From Prorocentrum cordatum (Eukaryota; Sar; Dinophyceae; Prorocentrales; Prorocentraceae): 64,000 nt of DNA. The first letter of the stretch is position 1; each line of letters starts with the position of its first letter. Below, piece by piece: positions 41,130 to 52,944 of this stretch. The stretch spans positions 335,436 to 399,435 of the forward strand of contig CAUYUJ010020516.1 of assembly GCA_963575745.1 (NCBI GenBank), given 5' to 3'. The notes under the pieces were generated by a model that saw only the letters and a program-made list of their open reading frames with translations, was not told the origin of the DNA and did no database searches. Made by a program: the position numbers and the translations under genes.

Positions 41130-42290
41130 CTTACCCTGCGGCGCGAATGGCGCTCTCAATCCAGATGTGGCGGGCGCCCCAGCGGTCAGGCGAAAGCAAC
41201 ATCCCGAATCGAAGGCACAGCCCGCGCTAAGGCGAGAACAACAATCGCAATCATGCGCGCGGCACGACCTGGGCGAAAACAGAATTCTGAGTCGAAAATA
41301 CGGCCCGCGTTGACGAACAATTATCGCAACCATGCGTGCGGCAGGCGCCTAGGCGAAAACATAATTTTCAATCGAACGTGGCCATTGCAAACGCAATCAC
41401 GACACGCCCAATGAAAAATGTGGCCCGAACCTACGCGACAGCTACCTTCTTCATCAGACATGTGACGGGTGTCACAGCGAAAACGACATGCTCTATGAAA
41501 AATGTGGTTGGCGCCTGGGCGACAGCGAGCTTTGTCACCAGACGTGGGGCGGGAGCCACAGCGAAAATGACATGCTCGATGAAAGATGTGGCTTGCGCCC
41601 AGGCGGCAACGGCATTTTTCATCAGACGCGCGGCGGGCGTTACAGCGAGAACGACATTCTCAATGACATGTGTCGCCGGCGCCGAGGCAACAGCAACATG
41701 TTTGATCACACATGTGGCTTGCGCCAAGGCGAGAACATGCTCAATGAAGGATGTTGCCCGCGCCTGGGCGATAGAGGCATTCATTTTCAAAAACACAATG
41801 AAGGATGCCGCCAACGCCAAAATGACAGCAACATTTTCTATCAGACATTTGGCTGGCGCCTAAGCGAGAACGGCATTCTCAACGAAGGGCGTCGCCAGCT
41901 CCTCGGTGACAGCAGCGCAGGCGAGAACACCGCGCTCAATGAAGAATGTCGCCAGCGCCTGACAGCAACACTTTCCATCAGACATGTGGCAGGCGCCACA
42001 GGGAGAACGAGATGCCCAATGACGGATGTCGCAACCGCAACATTTTGTATTAGACATGTGGCCTACGCCTCGCCAAGGCAAGGAAAACAGCCTCAATGAC
42101 AAATGCCGCCAGCTCATAAAAAAAAACGACAGTAGCATCCTTAATCTGACATCTGGCTGGCGCCAAAGCGAGGACGACATTCTCAACGAAGGATGTCGCC
42201 GCCGCCGAAGCGACAACAACATTCTCAATCGGAGATTTGGCCCGCGCAAAAGCTGGAGCAGCATTCCGAAACAACGGCGTCGCCAGAGTG
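41130..42290 (+). repeat. 42-bp minisatellite, about 27 units
   Basis: Two alternating half-types, approximately ATGAAAGATGTGGCTTGCGC and ATCAGACATGTGGCGGGCGC starts, each followed by a 'GCGA.AACGACATT' part. Because 42 is a multiple of three, the array stays open in several frames on both strands, which gives false genes. Confidence 0.85.
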
Positions 42291-42989
42291 CAGGTGTCGC
42301 GCCCATTCCGCGCGGGCCGGGCCCGGTGCCACCCAGGACCAGGTGAAGTGCGTACGTGGGTACTCCACGTTCGGAGGGAGGGGGTGTGACCTGCGTTTGA
42401 TCAGACGATCAAGACGACCTGGCACACATGTATCCTCATCCTCTTTCCCCGAACTCAAGGGATTCCTCAGCGTTGATCTTCGGGGCGACATCTCCCTGGA
42501 CACTGATGGGCGACATGGCTGCGCGCGCGCAAGCGGCGGTTAATGGTTGTTTTGAGCCCTACGCCCGCAAGGGCGGGCGGCCGGCGGGCAGAAAGAGGCG
42601 GGACAGAGCGAACGCAAACGACTTGCAACCAGACGAACACACATGCACACGCGCGTCCACATACGAGCAGGTGACCTCTCAGAACATGAAGCAGGACAGA
42701 GGGAGAGAGATAGAGAGAGGCACAGAGAAAGATATGCCAGGGAAGTGCAACGCAAGAACATGGCCTTCAGACCATGGAGACGATGGGCTCGGGGCTGCGG
42801 CTCACCAATCGTCCTGCTCCTCTTCCTCCTCGACCAGGCGCCAGAGGCCCTGAACACCTCGCTGCACGAACATCTGCCAGATGCCTGGCAGGCGGGAACG
42901 ACATGACCAGGGGAAATGAGACACCCGTCTCCTTCAGGCGACTTCGGAGTATAAAGTGAAAACGACCTTGGGCCCAAACCTGGCGGGCG
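42291..42989. other. no recognisable gene
   Basis: Mixed sequence with a short AGAGAG stretch near 42700. Confidence 0.5.
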
Positions 42990-43090
42990 CAATCCTTGAA
43001 AATAACGGCCGCGGCGCCCTCCCGAGAACCGAAAACGGACGATTCACTAATCGACGTGGCAGGGTGGGAGGTCTGTCCACCCCCGACGAC
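42990..43090 (+). repeat. dispersed repeat D, copy 3 (partial)
   Basis: Carries 'GGCCGCGGCGCCCTCCCGAG' and 'GGTGGGAGGTCTGTCCACC', the 3' half of the family. Confidence 0.75.
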
Positions 43091-43875
43091 TCCACCCTTG
43101 CGCCTTCTCTGCAGAGTTACCGCGCAACCCTCAGTGACTCATGCGCACGCATGCGGAGGGCACGCGCCAAGACCAGACACTGGGCTGCTTCACGCTCTGA
43201 ACAGCCGCACTGTGCCCCAGAGCGAACCTGTCGCCATGCTATTCGCAACGCACCATGGTGTTCCGACAACACAGACAACACGAATTCCACATAAGACATC
43301 CGAAACCGTGGACTGCGCTCTTCTCGGAACGTGGATCCCCCTCGCGGCGCCTCCAGAGCTGCATCTGTCGCGTTCCGCGCGTCACGGAGTTTGGTCCAAC
43401 ATCGACCCAGGAAATCCCCGCGGGCCTCGGAAAACGTAGGGATTTCTTCCCTGAGCGTAGCATGAGGGAATCGGGACCGGGAAGAAAAAGGTCCTACATT
43501 TCTTCTCGCCGCTTCTGGGCCCCCCCTGGAGCCTTCCCCGGGCGCCACGACCGTGAGACAACATCTCGGGTGAGCTTTCCTTTCTGAGGAGAATGAAATC
43601 GAGAAAAGGACCGACCGCAATTCTTTACACTTGTCGCAGGTGCGTGTGTGGTCTGCAGACGCTGCATGGAAAAAACTACAAAGATGGTACTAGGCTCAGC
43701 CCACTGAGATCAGGGATGAGGTTTACGTAGCACCCCGCAGTTGCAGATGGAGAATGACGGGGCGGCGAGGACGTCGCAGTCTGCGAGGCTCTGAAGAAGC
43801 CCGCCGCAGGCGCATAAGTTCTACAAGTTGTACAACGAGCCCGCCGCGAATTGTTCCTTCAAGCATTGTGGCTGG
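43091..43875. other. no recognisable gene
   Basis: Ordinary sequence. No frame with convincing protein composition. Confidence 0.45.
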
Positions 43876-44012
43876 GTCGCGGGGGGCTTGCGGGCCAAGT
43901 CGTGGGGGGGTCGCGGGGGGGTTGCAGATGAGTCGCGGGTGGGACGCGGGTGGGTCGCGGGCCAGGTCGCGGGGTGGGTCGCGGGCCAGGTCGCGGGGGG
44001 GACGACGACAAC
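43876..44012 (+). repeat. GGTCGCGGGT array
   Basis: G-rich units of about 10 bp around GTCGCGGG. Confidence 0.8.
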
Positions 44013-44328
44013 AACGACTCAGCGCAACAACAAGCAGAATCCGCGCCGCAGAGTCCCACTCCAGCCACTCTCCCAGGGAAATTCTATGAAGGTTCGGCCC
44101 CCTCACCCCGATGTTTATGACGTGTTTGTACCGGGGGCGCGCAAACATGGATTAGCGATCCATGGATTTGACGCGCGATCGCCAAATCCATGCATCGGGG
44201 GAGGCGCCCTCCCCAAAATGCGGCCAGTGCCGCCTCGCTCGGCGGCGGAAATCCGCGTTTTCCTCCGGGAACGGGACGCGTCGCTAATCAACGCCCCCTT
44301 GATTCATGATTGCGAACACCTGAATTGA

Positions 44329-44518
44329 GTATCGTTTAACCGATCCCCATCCCCAGCGGCGTGGCCTGGGCCCCACTGGCCAATTTACCCCCCTAGATGG
44401 GGGCATAGGCCGTCCCCGTCGAGACTCCCGCCAAATTACCACCTTAGTTACTGGGGTGGTGATTTGGCGGGGGTCTCGAAGGGGATGGGGATGGGGATGG
44501 GGATCGGTTAAACGATAC
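44329..44518. mobile_element. foldback/MITE-like element with perfect termini
   Basis: Terminal inverted repeats of 27 bp starting GTATCGTTTAACCGATCCCC are identical at both ends. A second nested pair of 24-bp arms (44420-44443 and 44455-44478) differs at two positions. 190 bp in all, with no obvious target duplication. Confidence 0.8.
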
Positions 44519-44539
44519 AGGGCAGTTTTTCTTCATACA

Positions 44540-44690
44540 CGGGAATTCAAACATATGATTTTTAATATATGATTAATGTATGAAGGAATGTATGCATGAA
44601 CTCATCTCTGGTTTTAATACTCAATCCCTACACTTTTAATACATGATCCGCACGCGGAGCATATATTAAAAGCGGCACTGCACCGATGAA
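44540..44690. other. AT-rich segment
   Basis: 'TTTTAATA' occurs three or four times. No gene. Confidence 0.5.
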
Positions 44691-44699
44691 TGTGATCCT

Positions 44700-45249
44700 C
44701 CAGACCATGTGAAGCGCAACGCGGCCCTGCGCCCCCTCCGGCGCGGGGGGCGAGGCACGGGGGACGGCCCGCGCGGGCGCCTGACGCGACGTGCCGCACG
44801 AAGGGCAGGCACCCCCGCCTGCCGTCGCCGCTGCCGCGGAGCGCCTTCGAGCCGCCCAGGCAGCTGCGCGCGCGGGCGGGGCGCGGGCTTTTGGCGGCGG
44901 CGCCCGCGCGGACGACGACGACGACGACGGCGACACCCTCGCGGCGGCCCGATGAAGACGCCTCCGCTCCGTGCTCTCGGGCCCCGCCGCGAGCCACCCA
45001 TAGGAGTAGGAGGAGGAGGAGGAGGACGAGGCGGAGGAGGAGGAGGAGGAGTAGGAGGAGGAGGAGGAGGAGGAGGAGGAGAAGGAAGAGGAAACTGGCG
45101 GGCCTCACTTCGCGCGTCGCGCCCCGCGACGGGGGAGGCCCGGCCATCTCCGCGTCCGCGCGAGGCCGCCTCGGGAAGACAAGGTCCGCCCCAGGCCGCG
45201 GCGCACGCAGCGCGATCGTCTGCGCGCGCCCGGGCGTGACTCACAGCGG
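44700..45249 (+). repeat. GC-rich block with GGA tract
   Basis: GC-rich 44700-45000, then a GGA/GGAGGA tract at 45005-45090. No gene is supported. Confidence 0.6.
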
Positions 45250-45415
45250 AGGCCAGTCCACAAGAAGCCTTCCACAAGAAACCCAACCCTGAGACCCCAG
45301 GACTTCCACTGACTTCTGGTGTGGGAACGTCACACTTCCCATCGCAAAACCGTCAAAACCAAGAAGCCCAGAGCACCCTGGAGGCAAGCAGGGTTTCTTT
45401 GCATGGGCCCCCCGT
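45250..45415 (+). repeat. dispersed repeat G, copy 2
   Basis: Contains 'CCACAAGAAACCCAACCC' and 'GAGGCAAGCAGGGTTTC'. Confidence 0.8.
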
Positions 45416-45707
45416 GTGACCTGATGAGGAGACGGGTTCCGAGGGAAACCGGCTCTGGACTCGAAGTTTTCCCCAGATGCTCTCCAGAATCGTTCTGTGG
45501 CGGTCCTTCGTGCCCCTGAGGTGCCCAAAAAGCCCCAGGACGGCGAAAAACCTCAGGACCCGCTTGCTTCATGGCGCGAGACACGCAGACCGATGACGGA
45601 GGCTCGCAAGTTTCTGGACACTCCTCGGAGGCAACTCCTGCGGAGTCTGCGTGGAAACCGTTCGCTTGCCAGAGTGGGAGGGCCGAGCCGAACGGTCGTC
45701 TCGGCAG

Positions 45708-45862
45708 TGGACAAACCTCCCTTTAGTAAACCACCCTTGAGTGAAAACGGCCCAGAACCGAAACCGGACCTGCAACGACGGCCGCGACGCCCTCTCACGA
45801 ACCGAAAGCGGCCAATTCGCTAATCGACGTGTCAGGGTAGGAGGTCTATCACCCTCCGGTCT
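45708..45862 (+). repeat. dispersed repeat D, copy 4
   Basis: Complete framework including 'CTCCCTTTAGTAAAC' and 'GGGTAGGAGGTCTATC'. Confidence 0.8.
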
Positions 45863-45984
45863 TACGCTGTCCATGGGCGCGTGGCTGAAGTGGCCTTCCG
45901 CGGTGCAGATTGCTGCTCTTGCTTCTGACGGGAAAGAACCGGCGCCTGCGGCGTGCTCGTTGTTCGGGGATCTGGTTGACCCAG

Positions 45985-46155
45985 GTCAATCCAGGCCCGG
46001 GTCAGTCAAGCGTTGCCAAATCCTGCAAAATCCTGCAAGATCCTGCACCCAAGCCCGAGTCAATGCGAAGGATCCTGCAAGGTCCTGCAGGATCCTGCAC
46101 CCAAGCCTGGATCAATGCGATCCTGGCCCTGCAGGATCCTGCAAGATCGAGCGCT
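45985..46155 (+). repeat. 10-bp array AATCCTGCAA
   Basis: Units such as AAATCCTGCA and GGATCCTGCA repeat at 10-bp spacing, with a larger duplication of about 55 bp ('CACCCAAGCC.G.(A/G)TCAATGCGA'). Confidence 0.8.
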
Positions 46156-46590
46156 TTGGCTGACCCCCGTTTGCATTGACCCCCATCGCTTGAGCCCCGA
46201 ATTGTGCAAATTCTGCAACATCGTCGCCGGCGGTTGGCTTATATGAATTGTCGTTCGAGCCTCGCAGACTGCCGACAATCCGCCGACAGTGTCGGCGTGT
46301 GCGATGGGTTTGTCTGTTCGAGTCGTCGTCTCCGTCAGTCGTCGTCTGCGTCGCCCCCTCTCCCTGCGCCCTTCTCAAGCAGGCAAGCGAGATAAGAACC
46401 TTGCAATGTCGTAATCGAATCGAAAGGAACCTCCTTCCCTTTGATGATCCCTTCTCCGCGCCGGGGTTGGGGGTGGTCCCTGGGGGGGGCCGGGGGGGGT
46501 CGCCACCCAAATACGCTTCCCCCCTGCGCGATTCCGAAACCCTCGTGCGGTCCCCGCGCGGTCCAGGAACCCAGGAATTCTCCACGAGAC
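46156..46590. other. no recognisable gene
   Basis: Mixed sequence, C-rich near 46470-46510. Confidence 0.45.
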
Positions 46591-46599
46591 CGCTGGACT

Positions 46600-47046
46600 T
46601 GCAAGACTCTTCCACATGGTACCCAAGGGGGCCCCGAGAGGCCTCCAAAGGCACTCCCGAGAAGGCCCCACGAGGCACAAATGATTGGTTTCCCCTTAGG
46701 TTTTTGACAGATTTGGGCGTTCTCGCCTTTTCTGCTTCCCGCCGCTCCAAGACAGCTGAAGAGGCCCTCAAGATCACCCCAAGACGGCCCAAGAGGCTTC
46801 CAAGAGCGCTCCGAAGCATCCCAAGAGAACCCACAGACAGCCCAAAACGCTTCCAAGACGGCGCAAGAGGCCCCCAAGACGTCTCCAAGCTCGTGCCTTC
46901 ACGGGGAACCCGAACGGACATTTCGAGCCCTCAGCCCCGAGAAGCTCCCTGGAGGCCCCAAGAAGTTCCCAAGAGGCTCCAAGAAGCCCACAAGAGGTCC
47001 CCAGGACACCCGAAAAGGCTCCCAAGTGGCTCCCACGAGACCCCCA
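46600..47046 (-). repeat. CCAAGAGGCC array with a period of 10-11 bp
   Basis: The same type as 31010-31690. It contains one unique segment near 46680-46740 also found at 55265-55345 ('TTGACGGATT', 'TCTTGTCTTTTCGATTCC' and variants). Confidence 0.8.
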
Positions 47047-48020
47047 AATCCCACCAGCCCTCTGGGCGTAGGTGGTCTAGAGCAGATCCTCTTCCACCCC
47101 TCCCTCTTCCCCCTTGGGGAGGGGTTTACCCCTCCCCCTACCCCCTCCCCTGGACCTGGACGGGGGGGGCCGCGGGTAGTTAGAGCGTCCAAGATGGCCC
47201 AAGACGGCTCCAAGAGCGCCTCAGAGAACCCAAGATGAGCTCCAAGATGGCTCAAGATAGCGCAAGATCGCTCACGATGGCTCCTAAGATGGTTCCAAGA
47301 AGCCCAAAGACGGCCCCAAGATAACTCCAAGTGGCCAAACAGCTCCCCAAGGAGGCCCCGAAGAGGCCAAAATCGTCCCAAAACCTAAGGAAAATCAATG
47401 ATTTTTGCTTTCTCGCCTTTTCGCTTCCGATGGCTATCCGAGGCCTGGAGATGGCTCCAAGATGGCCCAAGAGGGCCCCAAGAGAGCCCCAAAAGAGCCC
47501 CAAGACGGCCCCAAGAGCGCCCAAGAGCACTCCAAGAGCGTTCCAAGAGGGGTCCAAGAGGCGATTTTAGGGGCTTCCGAGGGGGGACGCTAATTAAACC
47601 CCCCCTCTTGTTTGATCGACTCCCTCCAAGATGGCCCCAAAAGCGCCCCGAAGGCTCCCCAGAGCGCCTCAAGAGGGTCCCAAGAGGCGCCCAAGATGCC
47701 CCAAGGCGCCCAAAAAGCCCTCCAAGAGGCCCTCAAAAGACCCCCAAGAAGCTCCTTCCCCTCCTCCTCCTCCTCCTCCGATTCTTCCTCCTTCTCCGTC
47801 CTCCTCCTCCTCCTCCTCCTCCTCTTCCCCCTCCTCCTCCTCCTCCTCCTCCGACGACGACGACGACGACGACGACTCCTCTTCCATCCTCCCCCTCTCG
47901 GGGTCTGTGACAGCTTCCCCCGCCCTTTGTTATTCTGCATGCTCCCCGACTTCCCTGATCACCTTAACTCCCCTGAGCATCGTTTCTGGATGGGCTGGTG
48001 GGGATACGCGAAGCGTCAAC
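47047..48020 (-). repeat. dispersed repeat A, copy 3 (inverted)
   Basis: The reverse complement of 7336-8556: 'CCCTCTGGGCGTAGGTGG' at one end, CCAAGA array, CT tract (47755-47890), and 'GGGGATACGCGAAGCGTCAA' at the other end. Confidence 0.8.
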
Positions 48021-48620
48021 AATTCCTCCACAGAGGCCCCCGAGACCCTTCCCAAGAGACCCCAAGAAGCATCCGTGAGGACTCGGGCCCACGTCAACGT
48101 CGTCGTCGTCGCCGCCGCCACCGCCGCCGTCGTCGACGTCCCCCTTCAGGGTCGGCGGCACTGGCCGTAAGGTCCTCGCAATCCCCTGCCCGCCCCCGCA
48201 CTGTTATCTGCAACTGCGCGGGCTATGCAGGAGCACTGCTCGTGGGAGAGGTCATCATCCAGGTGAGTTCGTTCCCGAACCCCACCCTGGGATTACTGAC
48301 CCGCAATAAGACCGCAAAGGCCTTGGAAAACCATGCCGACTCTCTGCGAGCGGGGCGCGGCCAAGCCTGTTGTAAGGGGGCCTCTGGTGGCATTTCCTGT
48401 GGGAGGGGAAGGCCGGGCGGGCCGAAGAAGCGCGGGGCCCGCGAATGGCGCCGGGGCGCCCGTCCCCTCGGGGCGCCCTGAGGTGGCAACCTCGGGGGAG
48501 GACCCAGCTCAGGGCGGGAATCACGAAAGGTGCAGCAGCAGCATCTGAGCGGCGAGCCCAGGGGGGAAGCGAGCGGGGCGGGCCTTCTCGGAAGGCTCGG
48601 ACGTCCCCCAGCCTTCCGAG
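48021..48620. other. no recognisable gene
   Basis: Short GTC/GCC repeat at 48095-48140, then GC-rich sequence. Confidence 0.45.
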
Positions 48621-48624
48621 GAAT

Positions 48625-48745
48625 TCTCTCCAAGCCTGCCCCGAGGACACAGGAAACCTGGCAGAGGGCCGGGTGCCTTCTGAGAAGCCCCGCCGCCTTC
48701 TGAGAAGACCTTCCCGTCTCACTGTCCCCCCTCGCTCGCCGACGA
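48625..48745 (+). repeat. dispersed repeat J, copy 2
   Basis: Aligns with 25552-25668. Confidence 0.7.
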
Positions 48746-49047
48746 GCGTCGCCGACGGACCGGCGACAGGGCCCCGATGGCGAGAACGTGCGCTCCTGGA
48801 CGGGGTGGGCCAGCATCGGGCACGCGCCAACATGGACTCGGGATCCGTGCATCTGGCACGCGGGCGCCCAGAGCCATGCATCGCAAGCGCTTGCCCCCGA
48901 CGCCTGGCGCCAACGCCGCCCCTCCTCTGGCCATGGAGCGCGCCGATCGCGTGCGGAAAGGTGTTCCGTTGCGAGCCCACGCGTCTCGGTCCGTGCTTTT
49001 CCGGCGGCAGCTCATGGGAGCCTCCCACACCATCTTGTCGGCTCTTG

Positions 49048-49110
49048 CGAATCGACGCTAATCGACGCTAGTCGACGCTAGACCGACGCTAGATCGACGC
49101 TCATCTCCGC
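49048..49110 (+). repeat. 10-11 bp tandem of ATCGACGCTA
   Basis: Five units, plus one more at 49134-49143. Confidence 0.9.
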
Positions 49111-49215
49111 TGCCTCGTCGACTCCCAGATGCTAATCGACGCTAAAGACAGAATTCAGGGGGGTATACAGGGCTCCCATGACCTGTCACCATACCCTATG
49201 GTGGGGCTCCTGAAC

Positions 49216-49290
49216 GGTGCGGTGACGGGCTGCGCGGTGGCCTCGAAATCCTCAGAGACCTCACCGCACGGTCCTTCACCGAGGGCCCGC
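49216..49290. repeat. family K inverted repeat, copy 2
   Basis: 'GGTGCGGTGA' faces 'TCACCGCACGGTCC' around 'CCTCGAAATCC', as at 26105-26175. Confidence 0.65.
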
Positions 49291-49716
49291 AGGGACTCCC
49301 CGCTCCACGGACTCAGCAAACACCAGCCTGTGCCGTGCTGCGAGGGACTCCCGGAGATGACACCAACAACTCACCCCGAAACGGCGAGAAAATTTACATG
49401 CAGCTTATCATGCGTACCGACTGACGCCGGCCGAACTCATCTCACAAAGACCCAATAAACATACCGCGCATTCATCCGAGTCTGACTGCTTTCAAATGTT
49501 TTCCCATTGCTTCCTGCTCTGAAATTAACCCGCACTGGCCTTACACAACATTTGCACGATCAGGATGGCATGCGAGCGTGCATCCTGCCACCTGCAGGAA
49601 AAGACTCCCAAGGGCGGTCGATGGATTGCGAAGGTGCCGCTCCCTTGGATCTCCACGCCGTCATGCGCACGTGCTGTCGCAATACGCAGTGGATGCCGGC
49701 TACATGTAGGACCCAT

Positions 49717-49861
49717 GATGGGCCGATCATCCACCACCACTACCATGGGTAGGAGAGGGAGGAGGGGAAGGAGGAGGAAAAGGAGGAGGAGAGGAGGCCC
49801 TCTCCAACCTCCCTTTTCCCCCGTCCCACATATGGTAGCGGTGGTGGAAGATTCGCCCGTC
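49717..49861. mobile_element. element P, copy 1 (inverted repeats capping a GGA core)
   Basis: The left end GATGGGCC then 'CCACCACCACTACCAT' faces the right end 'ATGGTAGCGGTGGTGG' then GCCCGTC. The core is a 50-bp GGA tract. 145 bp. Confidence 0.75.
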
Positions 49862-49903
49862 AACCAACGCCACCCTGTTCTTCCAAACCCGACCCCTGGG
49901 TCT

Positions 49904-50058
49904 AGGTCGGGCATGTCCCCCTACAGCCGGATTCTGAGCTAAACATGAAACATATTTTAAACATGCACCAAAATAGATAACAAATGCTGAGAAAATTGTC
50001 CCCAGACTATGTTTTAACTATTCTTGCATATCCCTCCTGTAGGGGGACAGGCCCGACG
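49904..50058. mobile_element. MITE-like element F, copy 3
   Basis: GGTCGGGCATGTCCCCCTAC faces its complement GTAGGGGGACAGGCCCGAC, with an AT-rich interior. 155 bp. Confidence 0.85.
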
Positions 50059-50154
50059 TAAGTCCAGTTATCCGCCGCACCTGGCCGCAAGCCTCCAGAG
50101 GCCACACTCGCCACGGCGTGGTTGCCGTGCACGACGCCCAAGGGGGGACGCAGG

Positions 50155-50460
50155 GGAGCCCAGAATCGAATCGCTGAGACGGATGTGCCATCGACACGCA
50201 TCGGATCGTCGGAGATCGGCCGACGCGTCGAGAGAAGCCGCATCGGCGGAAGTCGGCAGGCCAGCAGGCCTCCATTGAAAGACTCGGAGCCCAAATCGGA
50301 ATCCGAACCCGAATCGAATCGGGAGCGGAAGCCGTCGGCATCGACTCGGATCGAATCGGAGGTGAACACCTCGGAACCCAGATCGGAATCCAAAATCGAA
50401 TCGAATCGGAATCGGAAGCCATCGACATCGAAGATCGGATCGAATCGGCGGCATCGAAAT
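50155..50460 (+). repeat. GAATCGAATCGGA block, partly a tandem duplication
   Basis: 6-bp GAATCG/GGATCG motifs, with a unit of about 90 bp duplicated (50280-50365 and 50370-50455). Frames over it are repeat products. Confidence 0.8.
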
Positions 50461-50709
50461 GCGCCCTGAAGCGCGGGACCCCTCACCCGTCCGAAGTGCG
50501 TCGCCCTCTCGCGCGCGCCCCCCCCCCCGTGGCAACCGGCCCTGCCGACGGGGGGCCCCGCCTCGTGTCGACCCTCAGCTCCGGCATCAGGTGCTGGCTA
50601 CCCCTCCCCTCTCTCGGCGGCAGGGGGGGGGGCGGGAAGGAGGAGGAGAGCGACGGGCCACGACCACCGCTCCTCGCTCCTCGGCGGGCCTCCCCAGACT
50701 GGCACAGCC

Positions 50710-50905
50710 CAAGTGGGCACGGGGAGACAAGGGGGCACCACGCCCAGCAGCACCTGCTGTCCAAATCCGACCGCGACGGCGACCGTGTGTCTCGAGTGGA
50801 CACCGGCCTCTGCGACACCAACAGCGATTCCTGTCCGAGACGGGCAGGAACTGCTGTCTGTCAGACTGCGTCCCCATTGCTGCCGTACCCACTGCGACTG
50901 TGCCG
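50710..50905. mobile_element. foldback element R, copy 2
   Basis: 'AGTGGGCACGGGGAGACAAG' faces 'ATTGCTGCCGTACCCACT', with the interior 'GTGTCTCGAGTGGACACCGG' shared with copy 1. More diverged than copy 1. Confidence 0.6.
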
Positions 50906-51605
50906 ACCAGAGCCGCGCGGTGTTCAAGTCGATTGGTTCTGTAGCGCTGCCGGGGACCTCGCGTTGTGATGCTTGCTCGCGTTGTGATTTTGCTCTGGGA
51001 CGGCTTCAGTGCCCTCTCGCTGGCCGAGGCCACATCGCACGCCGTCGACACACTTCGATGCCAGACGCGGCGCCGAAGCACACCGGCACACCGCCGCCTC
51101 CCGGGCGCTGTGGTATCCCGGTATCCCTGGTAGGTCCTCCGCGAGCCCGCTTCTGCTGCCACGCACCGCGCCGCAGCGCCGCGCCGAACGACCATGTGCC
51201 AGAGGCGCAAAAAGAAATCGGGGGGAAGAACGGAAGGGTTTTTTTCGCTCTGCTAGCCCTGAGGCGTGACGGAGGTGACACAACGTTCGCCTGTGCTGCT
51301 GGCAGCCTTTGCTGCTCGTATGCCCTTCGTGACCCCCGTTCGTTCGCGCCCATTGTGGCCCCATGTGCATGCCCGTCGTGGCCCCGCTGTCGCCGTTTGT
51401 GGCCCCCTCACTGCCCTACGTGGCCCAGTTGCTACCCTAAGTGGCCCAATCGTTGCCTTCTGTGGCCACACATTCTCTGCCCTTCGTGGCCCCCGCTCGT
51501 TCGCGCTCTTCGTGGTCCAATACGCATTCCCTTCGTGTCCCCGGTGTCTCCCTTCGTGGCCTACTTCGTGTCCATGTGACCCTGCTGTCGTGCTGTCTCG
51601 CTCTC
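50906..51605 (+). repeat. degenerate GTGGCCC repeats, no gene
   Basis: From 51320 to 51600 segments like 'CTTCGTGGCCC' recur irregularly every 20-40 bp. Nothing coding is supported. Confidence 0.5.
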
Positions 51606-51609
51606 GCTT

Positions 51610-51691
51610 TCGCTCGTCGTCGTCGTCGTCGCCGTCGCCGTTGTCGCCGTTGTCGCCGTCGCCGTTGCCGTCGCCGTTGCCGTCGCCGTCG

Positions 51692-51728
<37 letters not shown>

Positions 51729-51735
51729 GGTCGGT
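51610..51735 (+). repeat. GTC/GCC trinucleotide repeat
   Basis: (GTCGTC)n with GTTGCC variants. Confidence 0.95.
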
Positions 51736-51977
51736 CCTCTGTCCGTCCCTCTTGGGGTCGGGTCGACGGTCCGCGGCCGCCCCGCCGATCAGCGCTGCCG
51801 CTGGCCAGGACGACGGTCCGCGGCCGCCCCGCCGCTTGCCGGGGCCCGGCCTGCAGGGAAGAAAGGTCAATCCCCCAAAGGGTATCGATCGAAGACGAAG
51901 AGGGCGGGTATCGAGGGTATGGGAAATACGCGTTTTTGGACACTCGTGCAGATAAGGGCGAACAGTCCCAACATGAT

Positions 51978-52043
51978 TGTTGCTGTTGTTGTTCTTGTTG
52001 TTGTTGTTGTGTTTGTTGTTGTTGTTGTTGTTGTTGTTGTTGG

Positions 52044-52120
<77 letters not shown>

Positions 52121-52122
52121 GA
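51978..52122 (+). repeat. (TTG)n microsatellite
   Basis: About 48 TTG units, with rare changes. Poly-Asn, poly-Leu/Cys and poly-Val frames are artefacts. Confidence 0.95.
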
Positions 52123-52940
52123 TTGTGTTTTGTTGACTCCGAGGACCTCATCGTGCCGTCCCCGCTGCACTTCCCCACGCCCGTGTCCGCATCGTGCGTC
52201 CGTCGTTCCTCCGCCCCCTTTGCCCCCCTCCCCTGCCCACTCTCCCTCATCGGCCATCGATCATGACCCACGTCGGCTCCCCTCCTTCTCTCTCTCTCTC
52301 TCTCACTTCCACTGCCGCACCCCTCCTCGCCTCTCCCCTCCTGCCCCTCCTGGCTACCGCTCCTCGCCTCCTTCCCCCCTCCCTCCCTCCCGCCCCCTCT
52401 CGCCCTTCGACGAGCCCGCACTCTCCGTGCTCCCACGGCCTGCCCGCCTCCGGCAGGACGCCGCACATGCCGCGAGCGAGCTGCCACGCGACGAAGGGGC
52501 CCAAGGGTTGTGGAGCCAGCGGCAGCGGGCAAACAGGACGCACGACCGACCACGACGGGCCACACCACGGGCCGCAGAGACGACCACCTGCGAGGCCGCG
52601 CGTCCGCAGAAGCACGGGACGCGGAAAATGGGCCACGGGGACACGGATGCATCTTGGACTTCGTCTGGTGCTCCTCCTCCTCCTCCTCCTCCTCCCTCCT
52701 CCTCCTCTTCCCCTTCCTCCTCCTCCTCCTCCTCTTCCTCCTCCTCCTCCTCCTCCTCCCTCCTCCCTCCTCCTCCTCCCCGTCCCTCCTCCAAACAAGC
52801 CGCTTCCCAACCCCTTGACCACATCCCTTGCGTCGTCCCTTTTCCGCCCTTCCCCCTCCTCTCACCAAACCCCTTCCCACCCCCCCCTTGACATCATCCC
52901 CTCAATCGCCCGCTCTCCGCTCTCCTCCCTTCGTGGGCGA
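52123..52940 (+). repeat. CT-rich region
   Basis: CCT/CTC repeats at 52190-52420 and 52670-52925, with a GC-rich segment between them. Confidence 0.8.
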
Positions 52941-52944
52941 AGAG

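Noticed and set aside
41336-42099. Repetitive proteins of 130-200 residues
   Set aside because: The 42-bp minisatellite is open in several frames on both strands; no frame is preferred by the sequence.
46248-47183. 311-codon forward frame
   Set aside because: Mostly the CCAAGA array; Pro/Arg repeats only.
51253-52257. Poly-Asn frame
   Set aside because: The (TTG)n microsatellite read on the reverse strand.
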